Part shown: positions 1 through 8,574 of the stretch, piece after piece
How positions within the stretch are numbered: the first letter of the stretch is position 1
How the letters are laid out: every line of letters begins with the position of its first letter
Assembly (NCBI RefSeq): GCF_017874355.1
Contig: NZ_JAGGLI010000008.1
Location: 27,439-91,438 of the forward strand
DNA: 64,000 bases
Source of the DNA: Acetoanaerobium pronyense
GTDB lineage: Bacteria; Bacillota; Clostridia; Peptostreptococcales; Filifactoraceae
Reading direction: 5' to 3'
The notes under the pieces: generated by a model
Databases searched by the model: none
Told to the model about the DNA's origin: nothing
The model's input: the letters and a program-made list of their open reading frames with translations, nothing else
Position numbers and translations under genes: made by a program

Positions 1-1
1 T

Positions 2-73
2 TCAAAATATGGAAAAGAATATACTCAGTATATTTTAAACAACAAAAAGGAGATGTATAAAAGTGTTGGATGA
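2..73 (+). CDS. C-terminal end of an upstream gene (possibly VTC-domain polyphosphate polymerase)
   Basis: Only the last codons are in the window. The frame starting at base 2 stays open to a TGA at 71-73 and begins with Ser-Lys-Tyr, a motif often found near the C-terminus of VTC-domain polyphosphate polymerases. It would overlap the GTG of the next gene by 11 bases. VTC proteins are typical neighbours of DUF4956 and CotH genes, which follow here. A second frame (base 1 to TAA at 58-60) is also open, so both the frame and the identity are inferred mainly from context. Confidence 0.35.
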   Translation, partial: SKYGKEYTQYILNNKKEMYKSVG

Positions 74-743
74 AATATTAGCTATACAAAGTGTAAGTGC
101 TGGAGCTTCAGCATATGATATTTTAGGAAATATAGTAATCTCATTTATCTTAGGTGGACTTATAAGTATGACCTATCAGAAAACCTCCAATAAAGGAGGG
201 TATTCTTCCTCATTGGCTGTCACACTTATAATGGTTCCTATGGTGATTGGGATGATAATATTTTTAATAGGAAATAATGTGGCAAGAGCATTTAGCTTGG
301 CTGGAGCATTTTCAATAATAAGATTCAGAAGTGCTCCTGGGGACCCAAAGGATATCACATACGTACTCTTTGCAATGGCAGCTGGGCTTGCAACAGGAGT
401 TGGATTTTATGTGTATGGAGCTATTTTTTCGGTTGTTCTTTGCCTTTTAATGTTTATACTTCACAAGATAGACTTTGGAGAAAGTACTTCTTCTGAAAAG
501 ATATTGAAAATTACAGTACCAGAAAACCTAAGCTTTGAAGGGGTTTTTAACGAAATTTTAGATATATACTCAAATAACTATAGCCTATCTAAGATAAAGA
601 CCTCGGAGCTTGGAAGTCTCTATCAGCTGGAGTACAAGGTTAATCTAAAGGATGAAGGGAAAATAAAGGAACTAATGGATGAACTAAGAGCTAGAAATGG
701 GAACCTTACTATAGCTATATTTTCTCAGGAACAGGTAGCATAA
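63..743 (+). CDS. DUF4956 domain-containing membrane protein
   Basis: A 226-residue protein starting at GTG, with an AAGGAG ribosome binding site 7-8 bases upstream. The first half holds about four hydrophobic segments (roughly residues 20-40, 55-75, 75-95 and 100-130). Between them lies a conserved Arg-rich loop with the core FSIIRFRSAPGDPKDI, the hallmark of DUF4956. The C-terminal third is soluble and ferredoxin-fold-like (alternating strands and helices). DUF4956 proteins are usually encoded with VTC-domain polyphosphate polymerases and CotH proteins, and CotH follows 56 bases downstream. A role in a membrane-associated polyphosphate or envelope system is inferred from this context only; the biochemical activity is not known to me. 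Confidence 0.85.
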   Translation: MLDEILAIQSVSAGASAYDILGNIVISFILGGLISMTYQKTSNKGGYSSSLAVTLIMVPMVIGMIIFLIGNNVARAFSLAGAFSIIRFRSAPGDPKDITYVLFAMAAGLATGVGFYVYGAIFSVVLCLLMFILHKIDFGESTSSEKILKITVPENLSFEGVFNEILDIYSNNYSLSKIKTSELGSLYQLEYKVNLKDEGKIKELMDELRARNGNLTIAIFSQEQVA

Positions 744-799
744 GGTTAAATAATGAAATTAAAAACTTATGGATAATTTAGTATATGAAGGAGGAAAAA

Positions 800-2302
800 A
801 TGAAAAAGCAGACTACATTTTTATTAATGATATTAACTATATTAATTTTATCTATAGGGACGTTCAAAATTTATGGAGAGAGTTTCACAGGCACTATCAT
901 AGAGATGATAGAAGACCAAGAAGATTATGTAGGATATGAAAGTTTTTTTGAAAAAGGTACGGTGACAGATATTTATATAGAAATAGAGGAAGAAAGCTGG
1001 GAGAACATACTAGAGGATCCCCTTGCAGAATCATACGAAAAAGTAATTCTTAAGGTTGCAGATGAGATTTATGAGGATGTGGGATTTAGAACAAAAGGAA
1101 ATTCCACCCTAAAATCGGTAGCTAGGGATGAAGATTCTGATAGGTATAGCTTTAAGATAAACCTCAACAAATACAATAAAAATCAGCTTATGATGGGACT
1201 TGACGAGTTTGTACTTAATAACAATTATTCAGACCCGTCATATATAAGAGAGTATTTGAGCTATGAAATTTTAAGAGACTTAGGAGAAAAAGTTCCTCTT
1301 GTAACATTTGCCAACCTATATATCAATGGTGAGCTTTATGGATTATATACTATGGTGGAATCTGTTGAAGACAGTTTTTTGGAAAGAGAATTTCAAAACT
1401 CTACAGGAAACTTGTATAAAGCGGATCAAGGAAGTAGCTTGAAATTTGAAGAGTCTAGCACATATGATACTCTTGAGCAAAAATCAGGCAAAGATAAAAG
1501 TAAAGATGATCTTACAAGACTTATAAAGGTGTTAAATGATATGCCAGAGGGAGAAAAGGGAGATATCGAAGAAGTGCTTGATGTAAATAGTGCATTGAGG
1601 TATTTTGCTGTAAATTATGTTCTTGGAAACTATGATAGCTATCATGGGAACAGGTCTCACAATTATTATCTGTATTCCATAGATGGCAAATTTACTTTAA
1701 TACCATGGGATTATAATATGTCATTTGGAGGCTTTGGGGGAAATAGAGGAAGTGCTTCCTTATATGAGCCAATAGGCCAAGGTACTTTAGATGAATATCC
1801 TCTTATAAAAAACTTACTAGCAGTAGATGAATATAGGGTGATTTATGAAGACTATGTTAAAGAGCTAGTAGATGGTCTTGAAAATTTTGAAGAAGAGTTC
1901 AATCTGATTGCAGATATGATAAGAACATTTGTAGAAAATGACCCAACGAAATTTTATACACTTGAACAATTTGAATCAAGCTATATATATCAAGAAAATG
2001 AAAAATCTTCATTGGACCAAATGGCAAATGCTCCTGATTTTTCACAAAGGCCTCAAATGAACAAAATGCCTGAAAATATGAATGCTCTGGAGCCACCAGC
2101 TATAGGTGAATTTCCAAAAGATGAATTGAGAAGACCAGATACTGAAAACAGAGAAATTGAAAGACCAAATACTCAAAATAGAGAGATTGAAAGACCAAAT
2201 AATATGGAGAATATGATGCAGGGAGGCTCCCTAATTAATTTTATGAGAGATAATTTAAGCAAAATAAAAGAGGAGCTAAGTATTAGCTCCCAGTACTTGT
2301 AA
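800..2302 (+). CDS. CotH kinase family protein
   Basis: A 500-residue protein related to the spore-coat kinase CotH. The ATG at 800 is chosen because an AGGAGG lies just upstream; an in-frame ATG at 785 would place that site inside the gene. Residues 1-25 form a signal peptide or membrane anchor. The CotH fold covers roughly residues 50-400, with RTKGNSTLK, the Asn-rich LNNNYSDPSYIRE segment, YGLYTMVESVED and the metal-binding IPWDYNMSFGG motif. The C-terminal tail has three copies of a 10-residue unit (Arg-Pro-Asx-…-Arg-Glu-Ile-Glu). CotH proteins phosphorylate secreted proteins. The extracytoplasmic location here follows from the signal sequence; the substrate is unknown. Its 3' end overlaps the convergent permease gene by 20 bases. 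Confidence 0.85.
   Translation: MKKQTTFLLMILTILILSIGTFKIYGESFTGTIIEMIEDQEDYVGYESFFEKGTVTDIYIEIEEESWENILEDPLAESYEKVILKVADEIYEDVGFRTKGNSTLKSVARDEDSDRYSFKINLNKYNKNQLMMGLDEFVLNNNYSDPSYIREYLSYEILRDLGEKVPLVTFANLYINGELYGLYTMVESVEDSFLEREFQNSTGNLYKADQGSSLKFEESSTYDTLEQKSGKDKSKDDLTRLIKVLNDMPEGEKGDIEEVLDVNSALRYFAVNYVLGNYDSYHGNRSHNYYLYSIDGKFTLIPWDYNMSFGGFGGNRGSASLYEPIGQGTLDEYPLIKNLLAVDEYRVIYEDYVKELVDGLENFEEEFNLIADMIRTFVENDPTKFYTLEQFESSYIYQENEKSSLDQMANAPDFSQRPQMNKMPENMNALEPPAIGEFPKDELRRPDTENREIERPNTQNREIERPNNMENMMQGGSLINFMRDNLSKIKEELSISSQYL
2132..2206 (+). repeat. 30-bp tandem repeats in the CotH tail
   Basis: Two full and one partial copies of a roughly 30-bp unit encode Arg-Pro-(Asp/Asn)-Thr-(Glu/Gln)-Asn-Arg-Glu-Ile-Glu. 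The unit is in frame, so changes in copy number would alter tail length and not the reading frame. Confidence 0.7.
2260..2290 (-). terminator. Intrinsic terminator of the ABC-2 operon, inside the CotH coding end
   Basis: A perfect 8-bp inverted repeat (GGAGCTAA at 2272-2279, TTAGCTCC at 2283-2290) has a 3-base loop. On the minus strand it is followed by TCTTTTATTTT. It sits over the stop codon of the minus-strand permease and inside the last codons of CotH. Confidence 0.6.
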
Positions 2303-3077
2303 AGGCTTTTACTCCCAGAGTCCAGAATTTGTATGATATCATGCAGCTTACAATTGCGACAACTGGAGTCCATAGGGCAAATACTCTATATCCTGAGTGT
2401 TCAATAAAATAAGAAGCGGGATAAAAGGCTGTGAAGCCATATGGAATCAGCCAAGTAAGAATAAATGCGATACCTTTATTGTAAATGGTCAGTGGGTATC
2501 TGGTGAATTCGCTTAGGTTGAATATAGCCCAAACTATGGGAAGACTGTCAACCATCCAAAAGGAAAGAGTTATAAAAAATAGATTTACAGATACGAATAT
2601 AAATCCGCTTGAAATAATTAAAACTAAAAGCATGACAATATTTGAAAGGCTCCAGATTATATCGAGATTTGAGGTAGCGGTAAAGAGGACTATTAGTCCG
2701 ATTAGAAGCTGACCTATTCCATCTTGCTGGAGTCTTTCTGCACATACCTGAAAAAGAGGGTTTAGTGGTCTGATTAGTATCCTATCGAAATTTCCATTTT
2801 TTACATACTGCCATCCAAGAGTCCAAAGGTTGTCGAAAAAGATATGATGGATAGAGCGACCAAGCATTGCAATTGCATATATAAAGAGAATTTCATAAAA
2901 ACTCCAACCATTAATCTCTTCAATATGCTGAAAAACAACTCCCACAAAAAATACAGAAGTAAATTGCTGAATCAGAACTGAGCTCATTCCAATTAAAAAA
3001 TCTCCCCGATACTCCATCATGACTTTAAGATGATTTTTAAAATAAACTAAATATAGACGAATATACCTTTTTAGCAA
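2283..3077 (-). CDS. ABC-2 family transporter permease (PF06182/DUF990 type)
   Basis: A 264-residue integral membrane protein with about six transmembrane helices. It is the third gene of a minus-strand exporter operon (ATPase, permease, permease). The TTG start at 3077 is favoured by an AAGGAGG site about 7 bases upstream. Sequence features match the DUF990 class of ABC-2 permeases: an N-terminal YLVYFKNHLKVMMEYRGDF amphipathic segment and a central WSFYEILFIYAI helix. This class works as pairs of different permeases with a DrrA-like ATPase; viologen and drug exporters are characterised examples. The exported substrate here cannot be deduced. Confidence 0.85.
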   Translation of the reverse strand: MLKRYIRLYLVYFKNHLKVMMEYRGDFLIGMSSVLIQQFTSVFFVGVVFQHIEEINGWSFYEILFIYAIAMLGRSIHHIFFDNLWTLGWQYVKNGNFDRILIRPLNPLFQVCAERLQQDGIGQLLIGLIVLFTATSNLDIIWSLSNIVMLLVLIISSGFIFVSVNLFFITLSFWMVDSLPIVWAIFNLSEFTRYPLTIYNKGIAFILTWLIPYGFTAFYPASYFIEHSGYRVFALWTPVVAIVSCMISYKFWTLGVKAFTSTGS

Positions 3078-3103
3078 GAGGACTCCTCCTTTTCAAATAA
3101 GTG

Positions 3104-3892
3104 CTAGCCTCCAAATATAGTTACCTTTTTTACGGCATAATGCCAGCTAAGTTTGATAGCAAAAAAAGTAATTAATAGCCATAGAAATTGAACTGCTATA
3201 GCTGTATATGCTGCTATACCAGAGATTGAACCAGTATAGATTGACACAGGAACGTAAATCATGGACTGAAATGGCATATACTGACTAAAAGTCCTAAACC
3301 ATAGTGGAAATAGTGAGATAGGAATCAGCGCTCCTGAAAAAAATCTTATTACCGATTCTTTAAATACGCTTAGCCCCCAGATATTTACTGTCCAAAAAGC
3401 TAATACTCCAACCATTAGGTCTATTTGAGTCCCTAGGAGTATTCCTAGGACTGCACTTACTAAAAAGAGAAAGAGGCTCTCAGCTGAGGCAGGAAACTGG
3501 ACTCCTACAAAAATAACAGCTACTAAAAACATGGGAATTGTGCTTCTTAGGGCAGAGGTTGCTTTTACACCCAAATCTATAGCTACTAGCTTATATAGTA
3601 TGGTATAAGGCCTTAAAAGCTCTATTGCTATATTGCCTTCTCTTATCTGCTCAGCGAGTTCATTTCCTGCTCCCGATACATACTCTGCCATAAGCATTGC
3701 AATGACCATATAGGTAAGCATCATTTCAAGGGGCATATCTGCTATTGAGGCTCTATTTGCATATACTGCATGCCAAAAATAATAAAGAACAAGGAGCTGT
3801 ACTACTGAAGCAAAGGTTCCCGCCCAATACCATGCGGCATATGCTGTATGAATTTTCATGGCAGATTTAGCTATCTCTATATATTTTCTCAT
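3104..3892 (-). CDS. ABC-2 family transporter permease (partner subunit)
   Basis: A 262-residue membrane protein with about six helices, start ATG at 3892, only 2 bases after the ATPase stop. It opens with MRKYIEIAKSAMKIHTAYAA followed by a long hydrophobic region, the layout of the first of two DUF990-type permeases. The second permease follows 26 bases later. The pair presumably forms the heterodimeric channel for the ATPase encoded just upstream. It could alternatively be annotated simply as a daunorubicin-resistance-like permease. Confidence 0.85.
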   Translation of the reverse strand: MRKYIEIAKSAMKIHTAYAAWYWAGTFASVVQLLVLYYFWHAVYANRASIADMPLEMMLTYMVIAMLMAEYVSGAGNELAEQIREGNIAIELLRPYTILYKLVAIDLGVKATSALRSTIPMFLVAVIFVGVQFPASAESLFLFLVSAVLGILLGTQIDLMVGVLAFWTVNIWGLSVFKESVIRFFSGALIPISLFPLWFRTFSQYMPFQSMIYVPVSIYTGSISGIAAYTAIAVQFLWLLITFFAIKLSWHYAVKKVTIFGG

Positions 3893-3894
3893 AA

Positions 3895-4887
3895 CTACAG
3901 CCCCCTATTAAAAATTTCCTCAACAATTGTTTCTATTTTAGGATCAGATATTGTAAGGTCACTCACTTTATAGTTATTCATCATTATAGATATTATGGAA
4001 GCCACTGGAGTATCCTTACTCTCAACAGAAAGGGTGAGCTTTCTTGTCTCATTATCATAGCTTGTAATTTGAGCTATGCCATCTAGCTCTTTTGGAAGTG
4101 AAGGCTCTATATCATACTCAAGATCAAAGTGAATCATTCTTTTATGGCCAAATTTTGATTTTATGGATTGAAGGTCTCCATCATAAAGTATGACCCCTTC
4201 ATTTATTATGATTACTCTACTGCATATCTCTTCTATGTCCTGCATATCGTGGGTAGTCAAGATTACTGTAGTTCCCCATTTTCTGTTCATTTCCTTTATA
4301 AATTCTCGAATCCTTACCTTTACAGCGATATCAAGTCCAATTGTAGGCTCATCTAGATAAACTACATCTGGGCGATGAAGAAAAGCAGCAGCGAGTTCGC
4401 ACCTCATCTTTTGTCCAAGGGATAGCTGTCTTACTGGAATGCTAAGAAGGGGACTGAGATTGAGGACTTCAGTAAACATTTCCAGAGTTTCTTCATACTG
4501 TTCCTTTGGAATGTTGTAGATATGCCTAAGAAGGTCGTATGACTCTCTAACTGGAATATCCCAAAAGAGCTGAGTTCTTTGGCCAAATACAGCACCTATT
4601 TGAAGGGCATTATTCATGCGGTCTTCATAAGGGACGATGTCGTTTACAAGTACAGTTCCATTTGTTGGAGTGAGGATTCCGCAGAGCATTTTTATAGTTG
4701 TAGATTTTCCAGCACCGTTTGCTCCTATATATCCTACCATTTCACCCTTTGAGATATCAAAGGATATTCCTTTTACAGCTTCTTTTGTTATATATTTTCT
4801 TTTAAATAGGGATTTTAATGCCCCTTTTAGCCCAGGATCTCTTTGGACAATTTTATATTCCTTTGACAGTTCTCTTACCTTTATCAT
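3895..4887 (-). CDS. ABC transporter ATP-binding protein (DrrA/NatA-like)
   Basis: A cytoplasmic ATPase of 330 residues and first gene of the exporter operon. Walker A is GANGAGKST, the Q-loop region follows, the signature is LSLGQKMR and Walker B is VVYLDEPTIGLD, then the H-loop TTHDMQDIEE. A roughly 80-residue C-terminal accessory domain follows, as in drug-exporter DrrA-type subunits. I take the ATG at 4887 because AAAGGCGG lies about 6 bases upstream; a TTG at 4911 would add eight residues and has no ribosome binding site. Confidence 0.88.
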   Translation of the reverse strand: MIKVRELSKEYKIVQRDPGLKGALKSLFKRKYITKEAVKGISFDISKGEMVGYIGANGAGKSTTIKMLCGILTPTNGTVLVNDIVPYEDRMNNALQIGAVFGQRTQLFWDIPVRESYDLLRHIYNIPKEQYEETLEMFTEVLNLSPLLSIPVRQLSLGQKMRCELAAAFLHRPDVVYLDEPTIGLDIAVKVRIREFIKEMNRKWGTTVILTTHDMQDIEEICSRVIIINEGVILYDGDLQSIKSKFGHKRMIHFDLEYDIEPSLPKELDGIAQITSYDNETRKLTLSVESKDTPVASIISIMMNNYKVSDLTISDPKIETIVEEIFNRGL

Positions 4888-4913
4888 AGCTACCGCCTTT
4901 CTCAAAGACAATA

Positions 4914-5009
4914 AGGATTTGTATTAATCATATGGATTTTAATTCAGTTAAATGCTAAACTACAAGCCGAAGCTGATAGGATTTGTATTAATCATATGGA
5001 TTTTAATTC
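4914..5009. repeat. Two direct 32-bp repeats at the MATE gene 3' end
   Basis: An identical 32-base sequence occurs at 4914-4945 and 4978-5009, with starts 64 bases apart. The second copy contains the last codons and stop of the MATE gene; the first is a free copy in the gap after it. It looks like a local duplication of the gene end. Confidence 0.8.
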
Positions 5010-6314
5010 TTTAGCCACTAAAAACCATGCAACTAAAAAGGATATAGAGTCAGATACCACATTACTGAAAAAAACTCCATCTATGCCCCAAAATAGTGGA
5101 ACAACCATAAGACTTGGAATTAATATTCCACCGTATCTTAAAATAAGAAGGACTGTAGAGAGATTAGGTTTACTTACAGCTTGGAAGTATTGAGCTATAA
5201 CAGTGTGAAGGCCAGCTGCAGGAAGGGCTAAAAGATAAATTCTCATAGACCTTGAGGTTATATTTATTAAAGCCATATCATCTGTAAACATTCTGACTAG
5301 GCTATAAGGAAGTAGCATTATCCATAATATCATGATTACTGAAAGTAAAAGGGTGACCTTTAAGGTAAGGTAAAGGGATTCCTTCACTCTGTGGAATTTT
5401 TTTGCACCGAAATTATATCCGCAGATTGGCTGATTTCCCTGGACTAGTCCTATAATTACCATATGATAAAAACTGTAGATAGAGCCTATTATTGTAAAGC
5501 CAGCAAGGTGCATATCACTTCCGTGTCTGAGGATTGATGTATTAATCATTACAGATACTGCTGTACCTAGTATTTGCATATAAAATGTTGGTGAGCCATT
5601 TGATATGATTTCTTTAAGATGTCCTATACTAGGCTTTGTTTTTGTAAGCCTTAGTCTAATAGGGGAATCCTCCCTTTTTATAAAAAAGTAAAGGACAGCA
5701 ATTGTTACATAAATTTGAGAAATGGCTGTAGCAATAGCAGCTCCTTTGATTCCAAGACCTAGTGTGAATATAAAAATTGGGTCAAGGACTATATTTAAAA
5801 TAGAGCTAAAAACTATTATTTTCATGGAGGTCTTTGCAAATCCTATGGATCTTAGTGAGTTGTTTAGGCAAAAACCTGGAAGACCTAAGATTCCTCCAAG
5901 CATCAAAATCACTATATAATCCTTTGCAAAATCCATTACATCAGGGGATACAGATAGTAGTATCAAAATCTCCTCTATAAATATGACTACGGGTATTGTA
6001 AATAGGGTTAGAGATATAAATATATATTTAAGGGCGGCAAGGAGTATTCCTTCGGCATCATCGAGCTTTCCTTCGCCGAGTTTTATGGATATAAGGGTAG
6101 ATGAGCCTATACCGATTAGAAGTACAAAAGCCATCTGAAGTATTTGAAGAGGCATAGTAATTCCTACTCCTGTGAGGGCTAGAGGGTCTATCCTTCCAAC
6201 AAAAATCCTATCCACTATGTTGTATATTGCGGAGCTTAGCATTCCAAGTATCGCAGGTATGCTGAGTCTTAATAAAAGTCCTGAAATTTTATCTTCACCA
6301 AGATTTGTAGACAT
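4992..6314 (-). CDS. MATE family efflux transporter
   Basis: A 440-residue membrane protein with about 12 helices in two similar halves, the length and layout of the MATE/NorM-DinF family. Family motifs include LLLRLSIPAILGMLSSAIYNIVDRI at the N-terminus (first 20 residues quoted in part), GANHGxGN-equivalent loops, and VQGNQPICGYNFGAKKF in the middle, which is highly typical. ATG at 6314 follows an AGGAGG with 7 bases spacing. Members use Na+ or H+ gradients to expel cationic drugs or metabolites. It is a single-gene unit, separated from the TRAP operon by a terminator; the substrate is unknown. Confidence 0.92.
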   Translation of the reverse strand: MSTNLGEDKISGLLLRLSIPAILGMLSSAIYNIVDRIFVGRIDPLALTGVGITMPLQILQMAFVLLIGIGSSTLISIKLGEGKLDDAEGILLAALKYIFISLTLFTIPVVIFIEEILILLSVSPDVMDFAKDYIVILMLGGILGLPGFCLNNSLRSIGFAKTSMKIIVFSSILNIVLDPIFIFTLGLGIKGAAIATAISQIYVTIAVLYFFIKREDSPIRLRLTKTKPSIGHLKEIISNGSPTFYMQILGTAVSVMINTSILRHGSDMHLAGFTIIGSIYSFYHMVIIGLVQGNQPICGYNFGAKKFHRVKESLYLTLKVTLLLSVIMILWIMLLPYSLVRMFTDDMALINITSRSMRIYLLALPAAGLHTVIAQYFQAVSKPNLSTVLLILRYGGILIPSLMVVPLFWGIDGVFFSNVVSDSISFLVAWFLVAKELKSI

Positions 6315-6433
6315 TTTTTTCCTCCTGCTACTGGAAATATTTCGTTTATCCTAGGGCAAATTATAAATTATCTTCTAATATACTTAGCAATGTATTGCAT
6401 AGAAATTATATCACAAAAAAGAGACAAAAATAT

Positions 6434-6467
6434 AAGCTCAAGCCCTTTTTTATGAGGGCTTGAGCTT
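6434..6467 (-). terminator. Intrinsic terminator of the TAXI-TRAP operon
   Basis: A perfect 12-bp stem (AAGCTCAAGCCC at 6434-6445 with GGGCTTGAGCTT at 6456-6467) lies 56 bases past the TRAP permease stop. On the minus strand it is followed by ATATTTTTGTCTC. It separates this operon from the MATE gene. Confidence 0.8.
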
Positions 6468-6522
6468 AACAAATTTTGTTGGTAGTTATACAAATTTAGA
6501 AGACTTTTATAAGAAATTCACA

Positions 6523-8475
6523 CTAGCCAAGTGGAGCTGCTTTAAGTTTTTTGTTTCTTGAAATTTGAGAAAATACAGCAAGTGCAAGAAGAACAAATCC
6601 TATAATATCAATCAGTATATTTGGATTGATAAGAGACAAAGCTGCTGCAAGGAAGAAAATCCTTTCGTATATCTTAGTGTGGGTAATAAAATATCCTTGT
6701 ACTGCACTTGCAAAGGCTAATACTCCTACGCAAGCTGTAAGGATTGAGATTACTGCTTTAAATACTGTAACATCAATCAGTAAAAGACCTGGGCTTGTAG
6801 CAAATATAAAAGGTATTATAAAACCAGCAGAGCCAAGCTTAAGAGCCTGAATACCAGTCTTAAATGAGTCCCCACCAGCTATTCCTGCTCCTGCATAAGC
6901 GGCTAGAGCAACAGGTGGAGTAACGTCAGCTATTACACCAAAATAAAGGATAAATAGATGGGCTGCAATTAGAGGTACTCCAAGTTCTACAAGTGCTGGA
7001 GCAGCCATAGTTGCAAGTACTATATATTTTGCTGTTGTAGGAAGTCCCATACCTAGAATTATTGATGCAATCATAGTAAGGAATAAGGTAGGAAGAAGCA
7101 TTCCTCCAGCAAGACTGATTATAAGGTTAGCAAAAGTAAGTCCTAGTCCAGTTAGAGTTACAATACCAACTATGATACCTGCACAGGCACAGGCAGCGGC
7201 AACCCCAACTGCTTTTTTGGCTCCGTCTTCCATGGCGTTAAGTATAGCCATAGGTTTGATTCTTGTATGCTTTCTTACAAGACTTACCCCTATTGCAAGC
7301 AGTATACTAAGAAGCGCTGCTCTAAGTGGAGAGAATCTTATTAGAAAAACCACAACCCCTATTAGAGGAAGAAGGAGATGAAAGCCCATTTTAAATGTTC
7401 CTTTAAATTCAGGAAGCTCTTCCTTTGGGATACCTTCAAGGTTTTGTTTTGAGGCTTCAAGGTGAACCATTATTATAACTCCAAGATAATAAAGAAGTGC
7501 AGGTACAAAAGCACTTGCAACTATTCTTATATATGGAATGCTTGTAAACTCTGACATTATAAATGCAGCGGCTCCCATTATTGGAGGAAGGATTTGCCCT
7601 CCAGTTGAAGCAGCGGCCTCAACTGCACCTGCAAAGTTTTTGTTGTAACCAACCTTTTTCATAAGAGGAATCGTAAATGCACCAGTTGTAACTGTATTTG
7701 CTATAGAGCTACCAGAAATCGAGCCCATAAATCCGCTGGCAAGTACAGCGGCCTTTGCAGGACCACCTTTTCTATGTCCAGCAGCGGCAAATGCCACGTC
7801 TATAAAAAACTGTCCAACTCCTGTGACTTCAAGGAAGGAGCCAAAGAGTATAAACATAAATACAAAGGTGGCCGAAACCCCAAGAGGAGTTCCAAATATA
7901 CCCTCTGTAGTCATATAGAGCTGATTTACTATTCTTGCAAGGCTATATCCTCTATGACCTAAAGCTCCTGGAAGATAAGGACCTGCAAATACATAACCTA
8001 TAAATACAAGAGCTATGATTGGAAGCTCAGGTCCTATACTTCTTCTTGTGATTTCAAGAACTAGGACTATGGCAAGTATTCCCATAAATATATCAAGACT
8101 TGTTGGTCTTCCGCCACGCCTTACTAGCTCTTCATAGAAAAATAAAATGTAACCCGTTACTGCCATTCCAGCACCTGTGAAAATCAAGTCATAAAAAGGT
8201 ATTTTGGTTCTACTGGACTTTTTAGTTGCTGGATAAAGTAAGAATCCTAATAAAAATACAAAGAATAGGTGGGTTGCTCTTTGCTTCATGGCAAGCAGTA
8301 TTCCAAATGAAGCAGTCCAAAGGTGAAATCCTGACATTGCAATAGCTACTATAGTTATTATAGTGCCAAATATTCCTGCCATTTTACGTACATTTGATGA
8401 GGTATCAAACTCGGCGAGCTTCTCATCAATATCTATTTTTTCTTCAACTGTGTCTTGGATATTTTTCTTTTTCAA
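6523..8475 (-). CDS. TRAP transporter permease, fused 4TM/12TM (DctQM) protein
   Basis: About 650 residues. A first block of about four helices (DctQ-like small subunit) is fused to a large DctM-like block with the conserved signatures GFMGSISGSSIANTVTTGAF, AAASTGGQILPPIMGAAAF and LGMGLPTTAKYI. This fused form is characteristic of TAXI-TRAP systems. An AGGAGG site lies directly against an in-frame ATG (8484) with no spacing, so I place the start at the TTG at 8475, which has 9 bases of spacing; a further TTG at 8511 is possible. Together with the TAXI binding protein and DUF1850 it forms an ion-gradient-driven uptake system. Confidence 0.92.
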   Translation of the reverse strand: MKKKNIQDTVEEKIDIDEKLAEFDTSSNVRKMAGIFGTIITIVAIAMSGFHLWTASFGILLAMKQRATHLFFVFLLGFLLYPATKKSSRTKIPFYDLIFTGAGMAVTGYILFFYEELVRRGGRPTSLDIFMGILAIVLVLEITRRSIGPELPIIALVFIGYVFAGPYLPGALGHRGYSLARIVNQLYMTTEGIFGTPLGVSATFVFMFILFGSFLEVTGVGQFFIDVAFAAAGHRKGGPAKAAVLASGFMGSISGSSIANTVTTGAFTIPLMKKVGYNKNFAGAVEAAASTGGQILPPIMGAAAFIMSEFTSIPYIRIVASAFVPALLYYLGVIIMVHLEASKQNLEGIPKEELPEFKGTFKMGFHLLLPLIGVVVFLIRFSPLRAALLSILLAIGVSLVRKHTRIKPMAILNAMEDGAKKAVGVAAACACAGIIVGIVTLTGLGLTFANLIISLAGGMLLPTLFLTMIASIILGMGLPTTAKYIVLATMAAPALVELGVPLIAAHLFILYFGVIADVTPPVALAAYAGAGIAGGDSFKTGIQALKLGSAGFIIPFIFATSPGLLLIDVTVFKAVISILTACVGVLAFASAVQGYFITHTKIYERIFFLAAALSLINPNILIDIIGFVLLALAVFSQISRNKKLKAAPLG

Positions 8476-8574
8476 TGATATCATCCTCCTGATAAAAGGT
8501 TTTCCTGACAACTTGGATTACTTTGTTTAGCATATTTAAATAGTACTTAATTTTAGAAAGATTGTTTTATAAAA

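Noticed and set aside
3892..4991. Possible second short transporter gene after the ATPase, based on the 32-bp repeat
   Set aside because: The region between the ATPase and MATE genes has no open frame of useful size; only a small duplication is present.
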